A stretch of DNA of 64,000 bases from Mucilaginibacter rubeus (GTDB lineage Bacteria; Bacteroidota; Bacteroidia; Sphingobacteriales; Sphingobacteriaceae): positions 6,882,001 through 6,946,000 of the forward strand of contig NZ_CP043450.1 of the NCBI RefSeq assembly GCF_003286415.2, in the 5' to 3' direction. The position numbers and the translations under genes were made by a program. Shown here piece by piece: positions 8,713 to 16,629 of the stretch; the stretch's first letter is position 1; every line of letters begins with the position of its first letter. The notes under the pieces are model-generated. The model saw only the letters and a list, made by a program, of their open reading frames with translations, searched no databases and was not told the DNA's origin.

Positions 8713-11553
8713 ATGAAGTTGAAAGTATTAGATATGCCCCTTTGCCGAACGCCTGTGTTCAGTGTAACAGATGACCTGAAGGAAAGATGGCAGAATTTGA
8801 AAATACTTATTAGCCAGGCATCACCTTCGTTTTATAAGATCATTGAAAATTTAGAATTTCACGAATTAGAAACAGGCGACAAAAAAATAAGCTTTTCCGT
8901 ATGGAAGTATTTTAACAGGGCTAAATATAGGGCAACGCCTTTTGGGGGCTTAGCCGCGTTTACTATCCTTCCGTTTTCAACCGACACATCACCCTTAGTC
9001 TTGGATGGAGATTTGTTAAGCAAACACTTTGTAGACTGGCAGCAAAAGGATTCATATACAAACGATGTTACCAAAGTCGTCCATGACTCGGTATGGTTTC
9101 ACACCAATTCTTCGGTTTATACGGTTGGGGATGAAATTCGCTTTATTCGTATCAAACATGGATGTTTTGAAATGGCTTCAGTAATAGGGTTTCCGGAACT
9201 TAGTGCTATTATAACCCTGTGTAAAGAAAAAACTACTAAACAGGAAATTTACGATCACGTACAGTCTAATTTCGATCTGCATATAAAATCTATTGACGGA
9301 CTGCTCGAACAACTTTTAAACCTTCAGCTCCTTTTAACTGAGTTGTTTCCAAATGTAACCGGTGAAGATTATTTTGAAAGGTTAAATTTTGAAAAGTCTG
9401 CATTAACCAGTATGTACACTATTTCAGAGCGCAGATTTATCACAGGCGGTTTCAGCGAAAGAAAGGTCAAGGAATTTCCAGGTTTGATAAGATTTTTACA
9501 ATTGAATTTATCCGATGCTGGTAATAGCTCATTGACTACCTTTCGTAACGCATTTCTTAAAAAGTTTGAAAAAACTGTTGTTCCACTCAATATTGTAATG
9601 GACCCCGAAATCGGGATTGGCTATGGCAACCTGGGCGATCAGTTGAAAGATCAGGTGCTGATTGATATCTTAGAAACTACACGACAAAACGAACGGTCTT
9701 TACAAATTCCTAATTCCAAATTATATCATTTTCTATTGGACTCGTTAATAAAGGGCGGCGATATCCGGCTGGAGGAGTTCGACGGGCCCTCAACTCAAGT
9801 CTCGAAACCTCTACCAAATACCTTTAGCGTCATGTATCGCTTTTTTGGCGATCAACCTGTTGTAGAAAATATGGGCGGCTGTACAGCAAATGCATTAATT
9901 GGCCGTTTTACTATTGCAAGCCCGGAACTTGAAAAACTGGGCAAGCAAATCGCATCCATAGAAAAAAAGGCAAACCCTGATATAATTTTTTTCGACATTG
10001 CCTACCAAGCTGAAAGGCAAGTCGACAATGTAAACCGGCGAAAACAACTTTATGACAACGAGTTGCCCATACTGACCTGGTCATGTAATCCGTCGCCGAT
10101 AAGTTTTGACGATATTCTTGTTGGGATTAGCAATTCCGAGGTAATTCTTTGGTCAAAGAAACTTGGAAAACGACTGGTCCCGCGTATTCCATCAGCATAC
10201 AACTATACCCGTTCAGATTTGGCTGTTTACCGATTTTTGTGTGATCTCCAACATCAGGGCATAAAGTCTGACCTGAGTTTTAAAATCCAGCAATTTTTCC
10301 CTAACCTCCAACGCTATCCGCGAGTAGTATATAAGAGTATAATTATTTCACCAGCCATGTGGCTGTTGCCAAAGGACATCTTACAAAATTTAGAAGCAGG
10401 TCACCAATTAAAAGCGCAGGCCGCTTTGAATTACTGGCTTAAAGTAAGCCAGATCAATTTTCGTCTTAAGGCAGGCTTTGCAGATCAAACTTTATGCTTT
10501 GACCCTGCTATAGAAGCAGATAAAATTGCTTTCCTTCATTTTTGCCGCCAGAACCAACAAAAGGCTATATACATTTCCGAAGCGTTAATAACAAACGAAT
10601 TAGACATTACAGATGACAAGGGTAAACCATATGTAGCCGAATATATTGTACATTATGGACATGAAGGTAATATCTATTCTGGAAGTCAATATTTAACAAA
10701 TTTCACGGAACATAATCGGCCCTTAAAAAGTATCTCTTTGCCAGGAGGTGATTGGCTGTATTTTGAAATATATTGTCTTCCTTCCAAAAGTAACGCTGTG
10801 CTGACTAACCAAATTGCTGCTTTTTTGAAAGAAGGTGAAAAAAACATAAAAAAATGGTTTTTTATCCGGTATGAAGACCCTAAACCACACCTTCGGTTAC
10901 GCCTGCAATTAAAGGATATATCTCAAGGTTACCTTACCATTAGTCGCTTAAATTCATTAATGGAAGAAGATTGTTTAAGTGGATTAATTTCCGAAATTCA
11001 AATAAAGACTTATTTCCGGGAGGTGCATCGATATGGCGCTACGAGAATTGACTTTGTTGAAAGTTTTTTCTGCACCAATAGCAAATTGATATTGTCTTTG
11101 CTGAAAAAAAAATACACTACCGCGTATCTATATGCTGATACTTTAAGGTTAATGAAACGATTTTTAGAACTCTGTTATCAAGATCTAGCTGCCCAAATAG
11201 CCTTTGCCACTAAAATGGCAAATAGCTTTAGCGAAGAATTGAATATGAATCCGGAAACTTTTAAAAAAATAAATCAGTCATTCGAGAAGCACAAAGAGGC
11301 CAGGCAAGTGCCCCCAGTTAGTGGTAGGTTGGTTCGTTGTTGCGAAAAGCAATTTCTTAAAATCATGAATCGTTGTGATAACAACATTGATCGAGCTAGT
11401 ATGCTAGGGGATTTATTACATATGCACGTCAACCGATTATTTTTGTCTGACCAGCGGAGTCATGAGGCAATATTATATCATTACCTGGTGAAAAACCTAA
11501 AGACTCACCAGGCCCTTTCAATTGTGAAAAGGGGATACCCAACTGAACTTTAA
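8713..11553 (+). CDS. Lantibiotic dehydratase (LanB-type, full length)
   Basis: A 946-residue cytoplasmic enzyme of the class I lanthipeptide dehydratase family. These enzymes use glutamyl-tRNA to glutamylate Ser/Thr of a precursor peptide and then eliminate glutamate to give dehydro-amino acids. The start at 8713 gives 'CRTPVFSV', matching the family's N-terminal 'RTP' motif, then 'YRATPFGGLAAF'. The glutamylation domain covers about residues 1-640. The elimination (SpaB_C/thiopeptide-type) domain covers about 670-930 ('DWLYFEIYC...KWFFIRYEDPKPHLRLRL'). Both domains are present in one chain. There is no LanC cyclase, protease or ABC exporter nearby. The last 125 bp overlap convergently with the histidine kinase gene. 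Confidence 0.9.
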   Translation: MKLKVLDMPLCRTPVFSVTDDLKERWQNLKILISQASPSFYKIIENLEFHELETGDKKISFSVWKYFNRAKYRATPFGGLAAFTILPFSTDTSPLVLDGDLLSKHFVDWQQKDSYTNDVTKVVHDSVWFHTNSSVYTVGDEIRFIRIKHGCFEMASVIGFPELSAIITLCKEKTTKQEIYDHVQSNFDLHIKSIDGLLEQLLNLQLLLTELFPNVTGEDYFERLNFEKSALTSMYTISERRFITGGFSERKVKEFPGLIRFLQLNLSDAGNSSLTTFRNAFLKKFEKTVVPLNIVMDPEIGIGYGNLGDQLKDQVLIDILETTRQNERSLQIPNSKLYHFLLDSLIKGGDIRLEEFDGPSTQVSKPLPNTFSVMYRFFGDQPVVENMGGCTANALIGRFTIASPELEKLGKQIASIEKKANPDIIFFDIAYQAERQVDNVNRRKQLYDNELPILTWSCNPSPISFDDILVGISNSEVILWSKKLGKRLVPRIPSAYNYTRSDLAVYRFLCDLQHQGIKSDLSFKIQQFFPNLQRYPRVVYKSIIISPAMWLLPKDILQNLEAGHQLKAQAALNYWLKVSQINFRLKAGFADQTLCFDPAIEADKIAFLHFCRQNQQKAIYISEALITNELDITDDKGKPYVAEYIVHYGHEGNIYSGSQYLTNFTEHNRPLKSISLPGGDWLYFEIYCLPSKSNAVLTNQIAAFLKEGEKNIKKWFFIRYEDPKPHLRLRLQLKDISQGYLTISRLNSLMEEDCLSGLISEIQIKTYFREVHRYGATRIDFVESFFCTNSKLILSLLKKKYTTAYLYADTLRLMKRFLELCYQDLAAQIAFATKMANSFSEELNMNPETFKKINQSFEKHKEARQVPPVSGRLVRCCEKQFLKIMNRCDNNIDRASMLGDLLHMHVNRLFLSDQRSHEAILYHYLVKNLKTHQALSIVKRGYPTEL

Positions 11554-12601
11554 AATGATTGGTATCATCCGTATGATAGTAAAATGTTACATCATCGCCA
11601 TAGGCGTATTTTAATCTATGTTGTATGTTGCTTAAGCCCATATGGTTTCCAGCAACCTTTTTTTTGTTGTCTATTAAATTGTCGGTTTCGATAAAAAGTG
11701 CCCCGTCTTTCAAATAAATACGGACCAATGCATCGTGTCCGTGCTCTGTTAAGTTACCGTGCTTAAAAATGTTTTCTACCATTGTCAGCAGTACTAAAGG
11801 AATTAAATGTATTTGCCGGACATCTTCTTCATACTGTAATTGAAAACCTAGCCCGTGATTCTTTCTGATTTGATTCAAATACAAAAGATTTTCTACCTGG
11901 TCTATCTCATCTCCTAAAGGAATAAAGTCACCCATTTTGTCAGAATCTATTGCGTAACGCATCATTTCAGCCAGCGTTATAACCGTATCAGCGGCAGTTG
12001 GGGAAAGGGATACAATATTGTGATAAATAAAATCCAACGTGTTAAATAAAAAATGGGGATTAATTTGTGCTTTTAGGAAAGCATTTTGGGCTTTAGTCAA
12101 TTCCTGCTCGGATTTTTGCCGATAAATGATGTCATTTAGTCGCTGTTTTTCAAGCTCATTTGTCTTTCTTTTTTCTTTATTGTAAGTAATCAGAAAAAAG
12201 TAGCCTGTTGCAAAGCCAATAAAATAAAGATCTCTAAAAAAAGTTTTTAAGCTATACTGAAAGTTTAACACTAGAGAGCCTTTATTAATAAGAACGTGGA
12301 TATTGATTAGCAATTTATCCACAAAAAAAGATATTAAAATAAAAACCAGTATTTCCAGCAATAGGACAAGTGGTAGTTTCCACATTATAGTTTTGCTGGT
12401 TTTCAATGCCCAGGGTAAAGACCAGTTGGCATGTAAATAAAAAAGGAAAATTATAATAACATAATGCGCAACATATGTTATTGGATTTCCAAATACGCCC
12501 AGAAGCCAACCGATTGTAAGCGATTCATATAGAATAAATACGATCCATATTAATATATGGAGCCTGTATTTTTTAAGCCAACTTGTAAAGATTCCTTTCA
12601 T
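11429..12601 (-). CDS. LytS-type sensor histidine kinase
   Basis: A 390-residue membrane kinase. Residues about 10-150 hold four probable membrane helices, followed by a coiled linker rich in Lys/Glu. The His_kinase (PF06580) box has the phospho-acceptor His in 'NPHFLFNTLDFIYHN'. The HATPase domain shows the N box 'VLLTMVENIFKHG' and the G box 'HMGLSNIQHRLKYAYG'. The usual end after 'VQLGIPF' is extended by about 32 residues encoded in the overlap with the LanB gene. It has an AAAGGAGG Shine-Dalgarno sequence just before its ATG, stronger than is usual in Bacteroidota. Its likely partners are the two LytTR regulators nearby; which one it phosphorylates is unknown. Confidence 0.88.
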   Translation of the reverse strand: MKGIFTSWLKKYRLHILIWIVFILYESLTIGWLLGVFGNPITYVAHYVIIIFLFYLHANWSLPWALKTSKTIMWKLPLVLLLEILVFILISFFVDKLLINIHVLINKGSLVLNFQYSLKTFFRDLYFIGFATGYFFLITYNKEKRKTNELEKQRLNDIIYRQKSEQELTKAQNAFLKAQINPHFLFNTLDFIYHNIVSLSPTAADTVITLAEMMRYAIDSDKMGDFIPLGDEIDQVENLLYLNQIRKNHGLGFQLQYEEDVRQIHLIPLVLLTMVENIFKHGNLTEHGHDALVRIYLKDGALFIETDNLIDNKKKVAGNHMGLSNIQHRLKYAYGDDVTFYYHTDDTNHFKVQLGIPFSQLKGPGESLGFSPGNDIILPHDSAGQTKIIG

Positions 12602-12693
12602 GATAAACCTCCTTTCTGAATAGAATTTTACCTATTCCAGATAACCATTTTCAATGCCGATTAAATTCACGATAAGTTTCATAAAAAAAGCTT

Positions 12694-12852
12694 ATGAAAC
12701 GCAAACAATTTAAAATTATCGACACCACACTTTTGGTGTACAAATCCTCTAAATCTTTAAAAAACATTACAGAAACAGAGGGTACTGATCCAACAACGAG
12801 CATGATCACAATGACAAAAACTGGCATCTTCGGTGCCGGCAATTCAAATTAA
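12694..12852 (+). CDS. Candidate RiPP precursor peptide (Ser/Thr-rich, Cys-free)
   Basis: A 52-codon gene. It starts 'MKRKQFKIIDTTLLVYKSSK', a basic and aliphatic leader-like segment, and continues into a Thr/Ser-rich, Gly-containing tail with 'TETEGTDPTTSMITMTKTG' and final residues 'FGAGNSN'. About a third of the last 40 residues are Ser or Thr and there is no Cys. It lies on the same strand as the LanB gene, between the kinase and regulator genes. A 12-bp-stem terminator begins 7 bp after its stop, at the convergence with the response regulator gene. That placement is the strongest sign that it is a real transcription unit. No homology could be checked, so the precursor role is an inference from size, composition and neighbours. 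Confidence 0.5.
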   Translation: MKRKQFKIIDTTLLVYKSSKSLKNITETEGTDPTTSMITMTKTGIFGAGNSN

Positions 12853-12858
12853 TCCTTT

Positions 12859-12892
12859 AAAGGCAAGGCGTTAATCCTTACGCTTTGCCTTT
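12859..12892. terminator. Bidirectional terminator between candidate precursor and LytTR regulator
   Basis: AAAGGCAAGGCG (12859-12870) pairs with CGCTTTGCCTTT (12881-12892), a 12-bp stem with one G-U pair and a 10-nt loop. ATCAATTTTT follows on the plus strand. The stem spans the stop of the minus-strand regulator and begins 7 bp after the stop of the plus-strand peptide gene, so it can serve both. Confidence 0.65.
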
Positions 12893-13614
12893 ATCAATTT
12901 TTCCGACATAAATGTTGTAAAATCCTTTTTATAATATTCTCCAATAGTAATGCTAAGGCCATTGACCATTTTAATAGTATTGCCATCAATAGAGTCAATA
13001 TGATCCTTTCCAATAATATAGCTTCGCTGGAATTGCTCAAAGTTTGGGAATTGCCTGAATATTTTGGAAATTTCGGTCAACGACATATAGGTGAGTACTT
13101 TTTTGGTTAGCGTATGGATCAGCACATAGTTTTGTTTGCTTTCCACAGCAACAACCTCGTCATACCTGATTTTTACAATCTTTAAATTGTCGTCCTTGTT
13201 CTTTACAAAAAAATAATCATCAGGTGCCTTTATATCTGTTTGGGACTTCTCGTCTTTTGGAAAGAGTTTAGTAATGGTAGCGGCAAATTTGGATAGCGTA
13301 TAAGGTTTCAACAAGTATGCATCAGCCTCCACTTCAAATGCTTCATAACCATATTGGGTATAAGAGGTTGTAAACACCAGCTTACGGGTTTTCTGCCGGA
13401 TCTCCTTGGATAACTCTATCCCTGTAATTTTAGGCATGTCAATATCCAAAAGTATCAGATCAACCATATCGGCCGTAACCAGGTCAATTAAGGCCTGAAC
13501 CGGATCAGTATAAGACTTGACTACACTCAAATTTGGAATCGAACTGATGTAAGTTCTCAGTCCCTCAATTGCATAGGGCTCATCATCTATGATAATGCAT
13601 TTGTTTATGTCCAT
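12871..13614 (-). CDS. LytTR-type response regulator (first of two paralogues)
   Basis: A 247-residue cytoplasmic regulator. The receiver domain (about residues 5-120) has the acidic pair 'IIDDE', phospho-acceptor Asp57 in 'LLDIDMP' and the conserved Lys in 'AYLLKPYT'. The LytTR DNA-binding domain (about 140-240) contains 'VVAVESKQNYVLIHT' and 'FQRSYIIGKDHIDSIDGNTI'. It is closely similar along its whole length to the regulator at 14078-14821. Direct repeats with a 21-bp period lie just upstream and could be its own binding site. The terminator at its 3' end suggests it is not simply co-transcribed with the kinase gene. Confidence 0.9.
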   Translation of the reverse strand: MDINKCIIIDDEPYAIEGLRTYISSIPNLSVVKSYTDPVQALIDLVTADMVDLILLDIDMPKITGIELSKEIRQKTRKLVFTTSYTQYGYEAFEVEADAYLLKPYTLSKFAATITKLFPKDEKSQTDIKAPDDYFFVKNKDDNLKIVKIRYDEVVAVESKQNYVLIHTLTKKVLTYMSLTEISKIFRQFPNFEQFQRSYIIGKDHIDSIDGNTIKMVNGLSITIGEYYKKDFTTFMSEKLIKAKRKD

Positions 13615-14077
13615 ATAATAGCAACTAATTACGTTTAATCGTTATTCGTTCACATTAACACGTTATTCTTGTAATATGTGTTTTCCAAACGATAACGATG
13701 GCAAAAGGCATTAATTAATTAGGATCTTATATCGGGCACTTCTACAACGATAGCTATCTATTTTAGCACCTCCGCTTATCGCGTCAATCTTACAGTAAAG
13801 AAAACGAACCCTTCTATGTAGAAAACATCCCCTTTTGGGTAATTAAAGTGAGCTTTCTCCTTTTTACGATTAAATTAGTGAAATAGTTGTTTTGAGGCAT
13901 GTCGATCAGGCCGAAATTATCGACATTGCTCATAATGAATGAGTTAAAAAAGATTGAATTGTATATTCGACGATAAAATTATTACACTTTGCAAAAGATT
14001 AGTTATTTTGTATTAAGTAAGTTCTATTTACACTGCTCTTATGGACAAATTTTTGATCGGCATAATATTAAGAACCT
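13615..14077. other. Divergent promoter region of the two LytTR regulator genes
   Basis: This 463-bp AT-rich region separates the two paralogous regulator genes, which are transcribed away from each other. Besides the direct repeats near 13640-13668 I see no gene. The segment before 14078 is very AT-rich and probably promoter DNA, but no exact TAnnTTTG element at good spacing was found. Confidence 0.4.
13640..13668. promoter_or_regulatory. Probable LytTR-regulator binding site (direct repeats)
   Basis: CGTTATTC occurs at 13640-13647 and again at 13661-13668, an exact 21-bp period. LytTR domains typically bind two direct repeats of about 9 bp separated by 12-13 bp. The site is 26-54 bp upstream of the minus-strand regulator gene, consistent with autoregulation. 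Confidence 0.5.
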
Positions 14078-14821
14078 ATGTTGAATTGTATTATTATTGA
14101 TGACGAACAATTTTCTGTTGATGCAATTCTAAAATACATCGAACTTCTCCCAAAACTTTATGTTGTGGCAATTTACAATAACCCACTTAAAGCTTTAGAA
14201 AATGTTACCCTGGAGAATAATATCGATTTGATTTTTATGGACATAGATATGCCTTTTTTGTCCGGAATCGAATTAGCAAAAGCTTTAAGGCCTAAAACAC
14301 AAAAACTAATATTTACAACGTCTCACTCTAAATATGCATTTGATGCATATGAAGTGGAAGGCGATGCCTATCTATTAAAACCCTTTAGTTTTGGGAAGTT
14401 TTCAATGACAATCAATCGGTTGTTTCCGAATGAAACGGTTGCCAAGATCCCAGAAATAAGCCACGGCGATGATTATTTTATGGTAAAAAATAAAGAGGAA
14501 GACTTGCGGATCGTAAAGGTTGGCTACAAAGAAGTTATCGCTTTTGAAAGTTCACAAAATTATTTGAAGATACACTTGGCAAATAATAAGGTCTTAACCG
14601 TTTATTTAACGATTAAAGATATTTTGGAACTCTTGGGATCACGTGATGAATTCAAGCAGTTTCACAGGGCCTTTGTTATTTCGACCGATTGCATAAATTA
14701 CATAGAAGGCAACATTGTCAAAATGAACAATAATTTATCATTCACCGTTGGCGAAAGTTATCGCGAAAATTTTACATCCTACTTGTCCGGCAAGCTGCTT
14801 AAAACCTCAAGGAAGCGGTAA
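14078..14821 (+). CDS. LytTR-type response regulator (second paralogue)
   Basis: A 247-residue paralogue of the regulator at 12871-13614. The receiver has 'CIIIDDE', phospho-acceptor Asp55 in 'FMDIDMP' and 'AYLLKPFSF'. The LytTR domain has 'VIAFESSQNYLKIHL' and 'FHRAFVISTDCINYIEGNIV'. Key residues are intact in both copies. Two regulators with one kinase suggest a branched or duplicated pathway, possibly controlling the LanB locus. A stem-loop at 14874-14902 lies just downstream. Confidence 0.9.
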   Translation: MLNCIIIDDEQFSVDAILKYIELLPKLYVVAIYNNPLKALENVTLENNIDLIFMDIDMPFLSGIELAKALRPKTQKLIFTTSHSKYAFDAYEVEGDAYLLKPFSFGKFSMTINRLFPNETVAKIPEISHGDDYFMVKNKEEDLRIVKVGYKEVIAFESSQNYLKIHLANNKVLTVYLTIKDILELLGSRDEFKQFHRAFVISTDCINYIEGNIVKMNNNLSFTVGESYRENFTSYLSGKLLKTSRKR

Positions 14822-14873
14822 ATTCAAATTCAGGTAATTAACAATTACAAGCCGGTTAGCTCTCAGGTTACGA

Positions 14874-14902
14874 CTATTAGAAAACTGATTTTTTTCTAAT
14901 AG
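14874..14902 (+). terminator. Stem-loop downstream of the second LytTR regulator
   Basis: CTATTAGAAAA (14874-14884) pairs perfectly with TTTTCTAATAG (14892-14902), an 11-bp stem with a 7-nt loop. The stem is AT-rich and lacks a clear T-run after it on the plus strand, so efficiency is uncertain. Confidence 0.45.
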
Positions 14903-15404
14903 CTGTCTTAATGATATAGCTGGTTCAGGTACTATTAAATGAATTGTTATCCCGATTTTTATAAAACAGCCGTTCTTCCGTACCAATATTCAGTTTACTT
15001 TACAAGTATAAAACTGTTTAAGAACCATTTTAAACGCCAATAGAAGCGTTGCCATGGTAACACTGGCTGAATTGTCTGATATCAACTACCGCAGCTTTCA
15101 TACGCTCCGTTGGGCTAAACCGCCCCCTCCATAAGTACTTACTCAGCATTTTGCAAGAGCCTCGAAATTACTTTAGCTGAATTTATGGGTACTTAAGAAT
15201 TAAACAACTAGCTCTTTATTAATATTTTAATTATTCTACTCTCCGAAAAACAGCTCTTTTCTGCACAGGGGTGAAAGCTTTGTTTCACCCCCTTTCACTG
15301 GTTACGCATATCCATATCCGCTTGCTTTGCCTACATGATTACCACAACGGTAATCGATCAACCGGTTTCGACTGGTGATCAAGCGAGCGTTATTTGACAT
15401 GAGG

Positions 15405-15642
15405 GGATAAAGCATTATCCGGCGGGGAGCCGGAAATTTCGCGAAGGTGAGCGTAAAGCCGCAACAATCTGAAAACGCGAAGGCAGGCTGGCAGCCCGGA
15501 TCGTAGGATCTGACGTGAGTAGTCCCGAAATATATATACCGGCAGAAGCGAATTTCTCGGGACCAATACCCGCTGCCGGTACACTACGCTAATCGTTAGT
15601 ACGACACCTCATTTTCTTTGAACAGGTGTCTTTTTATTTTTT
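15405..15642 (+). ncRNA. Candidate structured non-coding RNA with pseudoknot-like pairing
   Basis: A chain of stems: GGATAA/TTATCC (15405-15420, tetraloop AGCA), CCGGC/GCCGG (15419-15433) and GGCT/AGCC near 15487-15497. Two interleaved pairings follow: GTCCCGA (15522-15528) with TCGGGAC (15557-15563), and TACCGGCAG (15537-15545) with CTGCCGGTA (15573-15581), which is the topology of an H-type pseudoknot. The segment ends in an intrinsic terminator. It lies at the ICE left end before the primase gene. It matches no RNA family I can name with confidence; it could also be an attenuator or a DNA-level recombination or transfer site. Confidence 0.45.
15603..15642 (+). terminator. Intrinsic terminator upstream of the primase gene
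   Basis: GACACCT (15603-15609) pairs with AGGTGTC (15624-15630), followed directly by TTTTTATTTTTT. It would end a plus-strand transcript about 40 bp before the primase start. Confidence 0.65.
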
Positions 15643-15682
15643 GCCGGTAACCGGCTTTCCGTTTAACTCAAATCCATTATTT

Positions 15683-16624
15683 ATGTCAAAGTTATTAACC
15701 GCCAGGGAGCTGAAGGAACAAGCCTCTCTGGTAGACCTGTTAAGTCGTTTGGGGTATCAGCCCGTCCCTAAGCGTGGTCGTGAAAAAATGTACATTAGTA
15801 TGCTGCGGGACAATGATAGCAATCCGTCCTTTAGTGTGAATGATGATCTTGGCGTATGGTTTGACCATGGAGCCGGAAAAGGCGGAAACATTATTGATTT
15901 TGGTTTGGCCTATTGGAAAAATTTAGGATTTAACGAAGTCGTTAAAAAGATACAGGACGTATGTTCTATTGAACCAACTGAACCAAGGATTTTGCGACCT
16001 CGAAAACCTGTCAAGGTCAATCATGTAGTGGAAAAGGTTAGGCCCTTGGGTGCACACCCGGCTATCACGGATTATCTAAAAAGTCGTGGCGTTTTCGAAG
16101 TTGCAAAATTTTACCTCAGCGAGGTCTATTATTTTTTAGAAGATGAGAATGATGTTCGTAAACATTATTTCGCGGCAGGCTGGCTCAATGAAAATAATTC
16201 ATGGGAGGTCCGCAACCGGTATTTCAAAGGCTGTATGGGACACAAAGGAATTACCTTTATACCCGGCCACCCTAAAAAGGCGGCCTTATTTGAAGGCTTT
16301 CTTGACTTTTTGAGTTGGCGTTTTGACAATCCCGAGGCGGACCATAGCATTATCGTTTTAAACACGCTGACCTTATTACAACAAGGCATTGCCAAAGCAA
16401 AGGCCTTTTCCTGTCTTGACATCTACTTTGACCGTGATAAGGCGGGCAAATTGGCCAGTAGAGATTTCATAAAAGCATTACCCTATGCTACGGACCGTTC
16501 ATCCGCATACGACGGTTTTAACGATTATAACGACAAAATTAAAGCGCAACTGAAACTACCAGTTGCGGAGGATGGAAAAAAGAATAATTTCTTCTCCAAC
16601 GTACGGGTACCTTTTGCAAGGTAG
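15683..16624 (+). CDS. Toprim/CHC2-like primase with degenerate zinc finger
   Basis: A 313-residue protein counted from the ATG at 15683 ('MSKLLTARELKEQASLVDLL'); an in-frame upstream ATG at 15626 would add 19 residues with no family character. The N-terminal part follows the CHC2 primase pattern ('NPSFSVNDDLGVWFDHGAGKGGNIIDF'), but the zinc-binding Cys/His positions are not conserved. The C-terminal half is Toprim-like: 'AALFEGFLDFLSW' (acidic Glu), 'IVLNTL' and 'DIYFDRDKAGKLASRDF' (Asp-x-Asp). Such TraP-like primases of CTnDOT-type elements may prime synthesis of the transferred strand in the recipient. It is followed 5 bp later by the methyltransferase gene. Confidence 0.75.
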   Translation: MSKLLTARELKEQASLVDLLSRLGYQPVPKRGREKMYISMLRDNDSNPSFSVNDDLGVWFDHGAGKGGNIIDFGLAYWKNLGFNEVVKKIQDVCSIEPTEPRILRPRKPVKVNHVVEKVRPLGAHPAITDYLKSRGVFEVAKFYLSEVYYFLEDENDVRKHYFAAGWLNENNSWEVRNRYFKGCMGHKGITFIPGHPKKAALFEGFLDFLSWRFDNPEADHSIIVLNTLTLLQQGIAKAKAFSCLDIYFDRDKAGKLASRDFIKALPYATDRSSAYDGFNDYNDKIKAQLKLPVAEDGKKNNFFSNVRVPFAR

Positions 16625-16629
16625 GCGTC

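Larger units (their letters stand above)
14822..15682. other. 861-bp gene-free region: probable left end of the ICE and structured DNA/RNA
   Basis: No credible protein gene is seen. The first half (to about 15240) is AT-rich and unremarkable apart from the stem-loop at 14874. The second half is dense in inverted repeats: 15268-15291 (9-bp stem, loop GCTTTG), 15337-15355 (7-bp stem), 15356-15382 (imperfect), 15405-15420 and 15419-15433, then an interleaved pair at 15522-15581 and an intrinsic terminator. The left ICE boundary most likely falls here, but no direct repeat with the integrase side was found. Confidence 0.5.

Noticed and set aside
8553..8774. 73-codon frame with TTG start overlapping the dehydratase gene start, considered as a precursor peptide
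   Set aside because: It overlaps the well-supported dehydratase N terminus by 62 bp in another frame, has no leader/core pattern and a non-ATG start.
12651..12842. 63-codon minus-strand frame overlapping the candidate precursor
   Set aside because: It is antisense to the plus-strand peptide gene, lies in the upstream region of the kinase gene, and the convergent terminator supports the plus-strand frame instead.
15521..15560. Hammerhead or other self-cleaving ribozyme at CTGACGTGAGTAGTCCCGAAA
   Set aside because: The hammerhead core requires CUGANGA; here the seventh position is U, and the flanking stems do not form a three-way junction.
15390..15584. 64-codon minus-strand frame in the structured region
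   Set aside because: Its Arg/Leu-rich translation simply mirrors the GC-rich stems; no family or start signal.
14822..15682. A partial tRNA-Asp 3' end as left attachment site
   Set aside because: The tRNA 3' sequence GGACGGGACTCGAACCCG (plus-strand form) was only found at the two tRNA genes near 50.57 and 50.74 kb.
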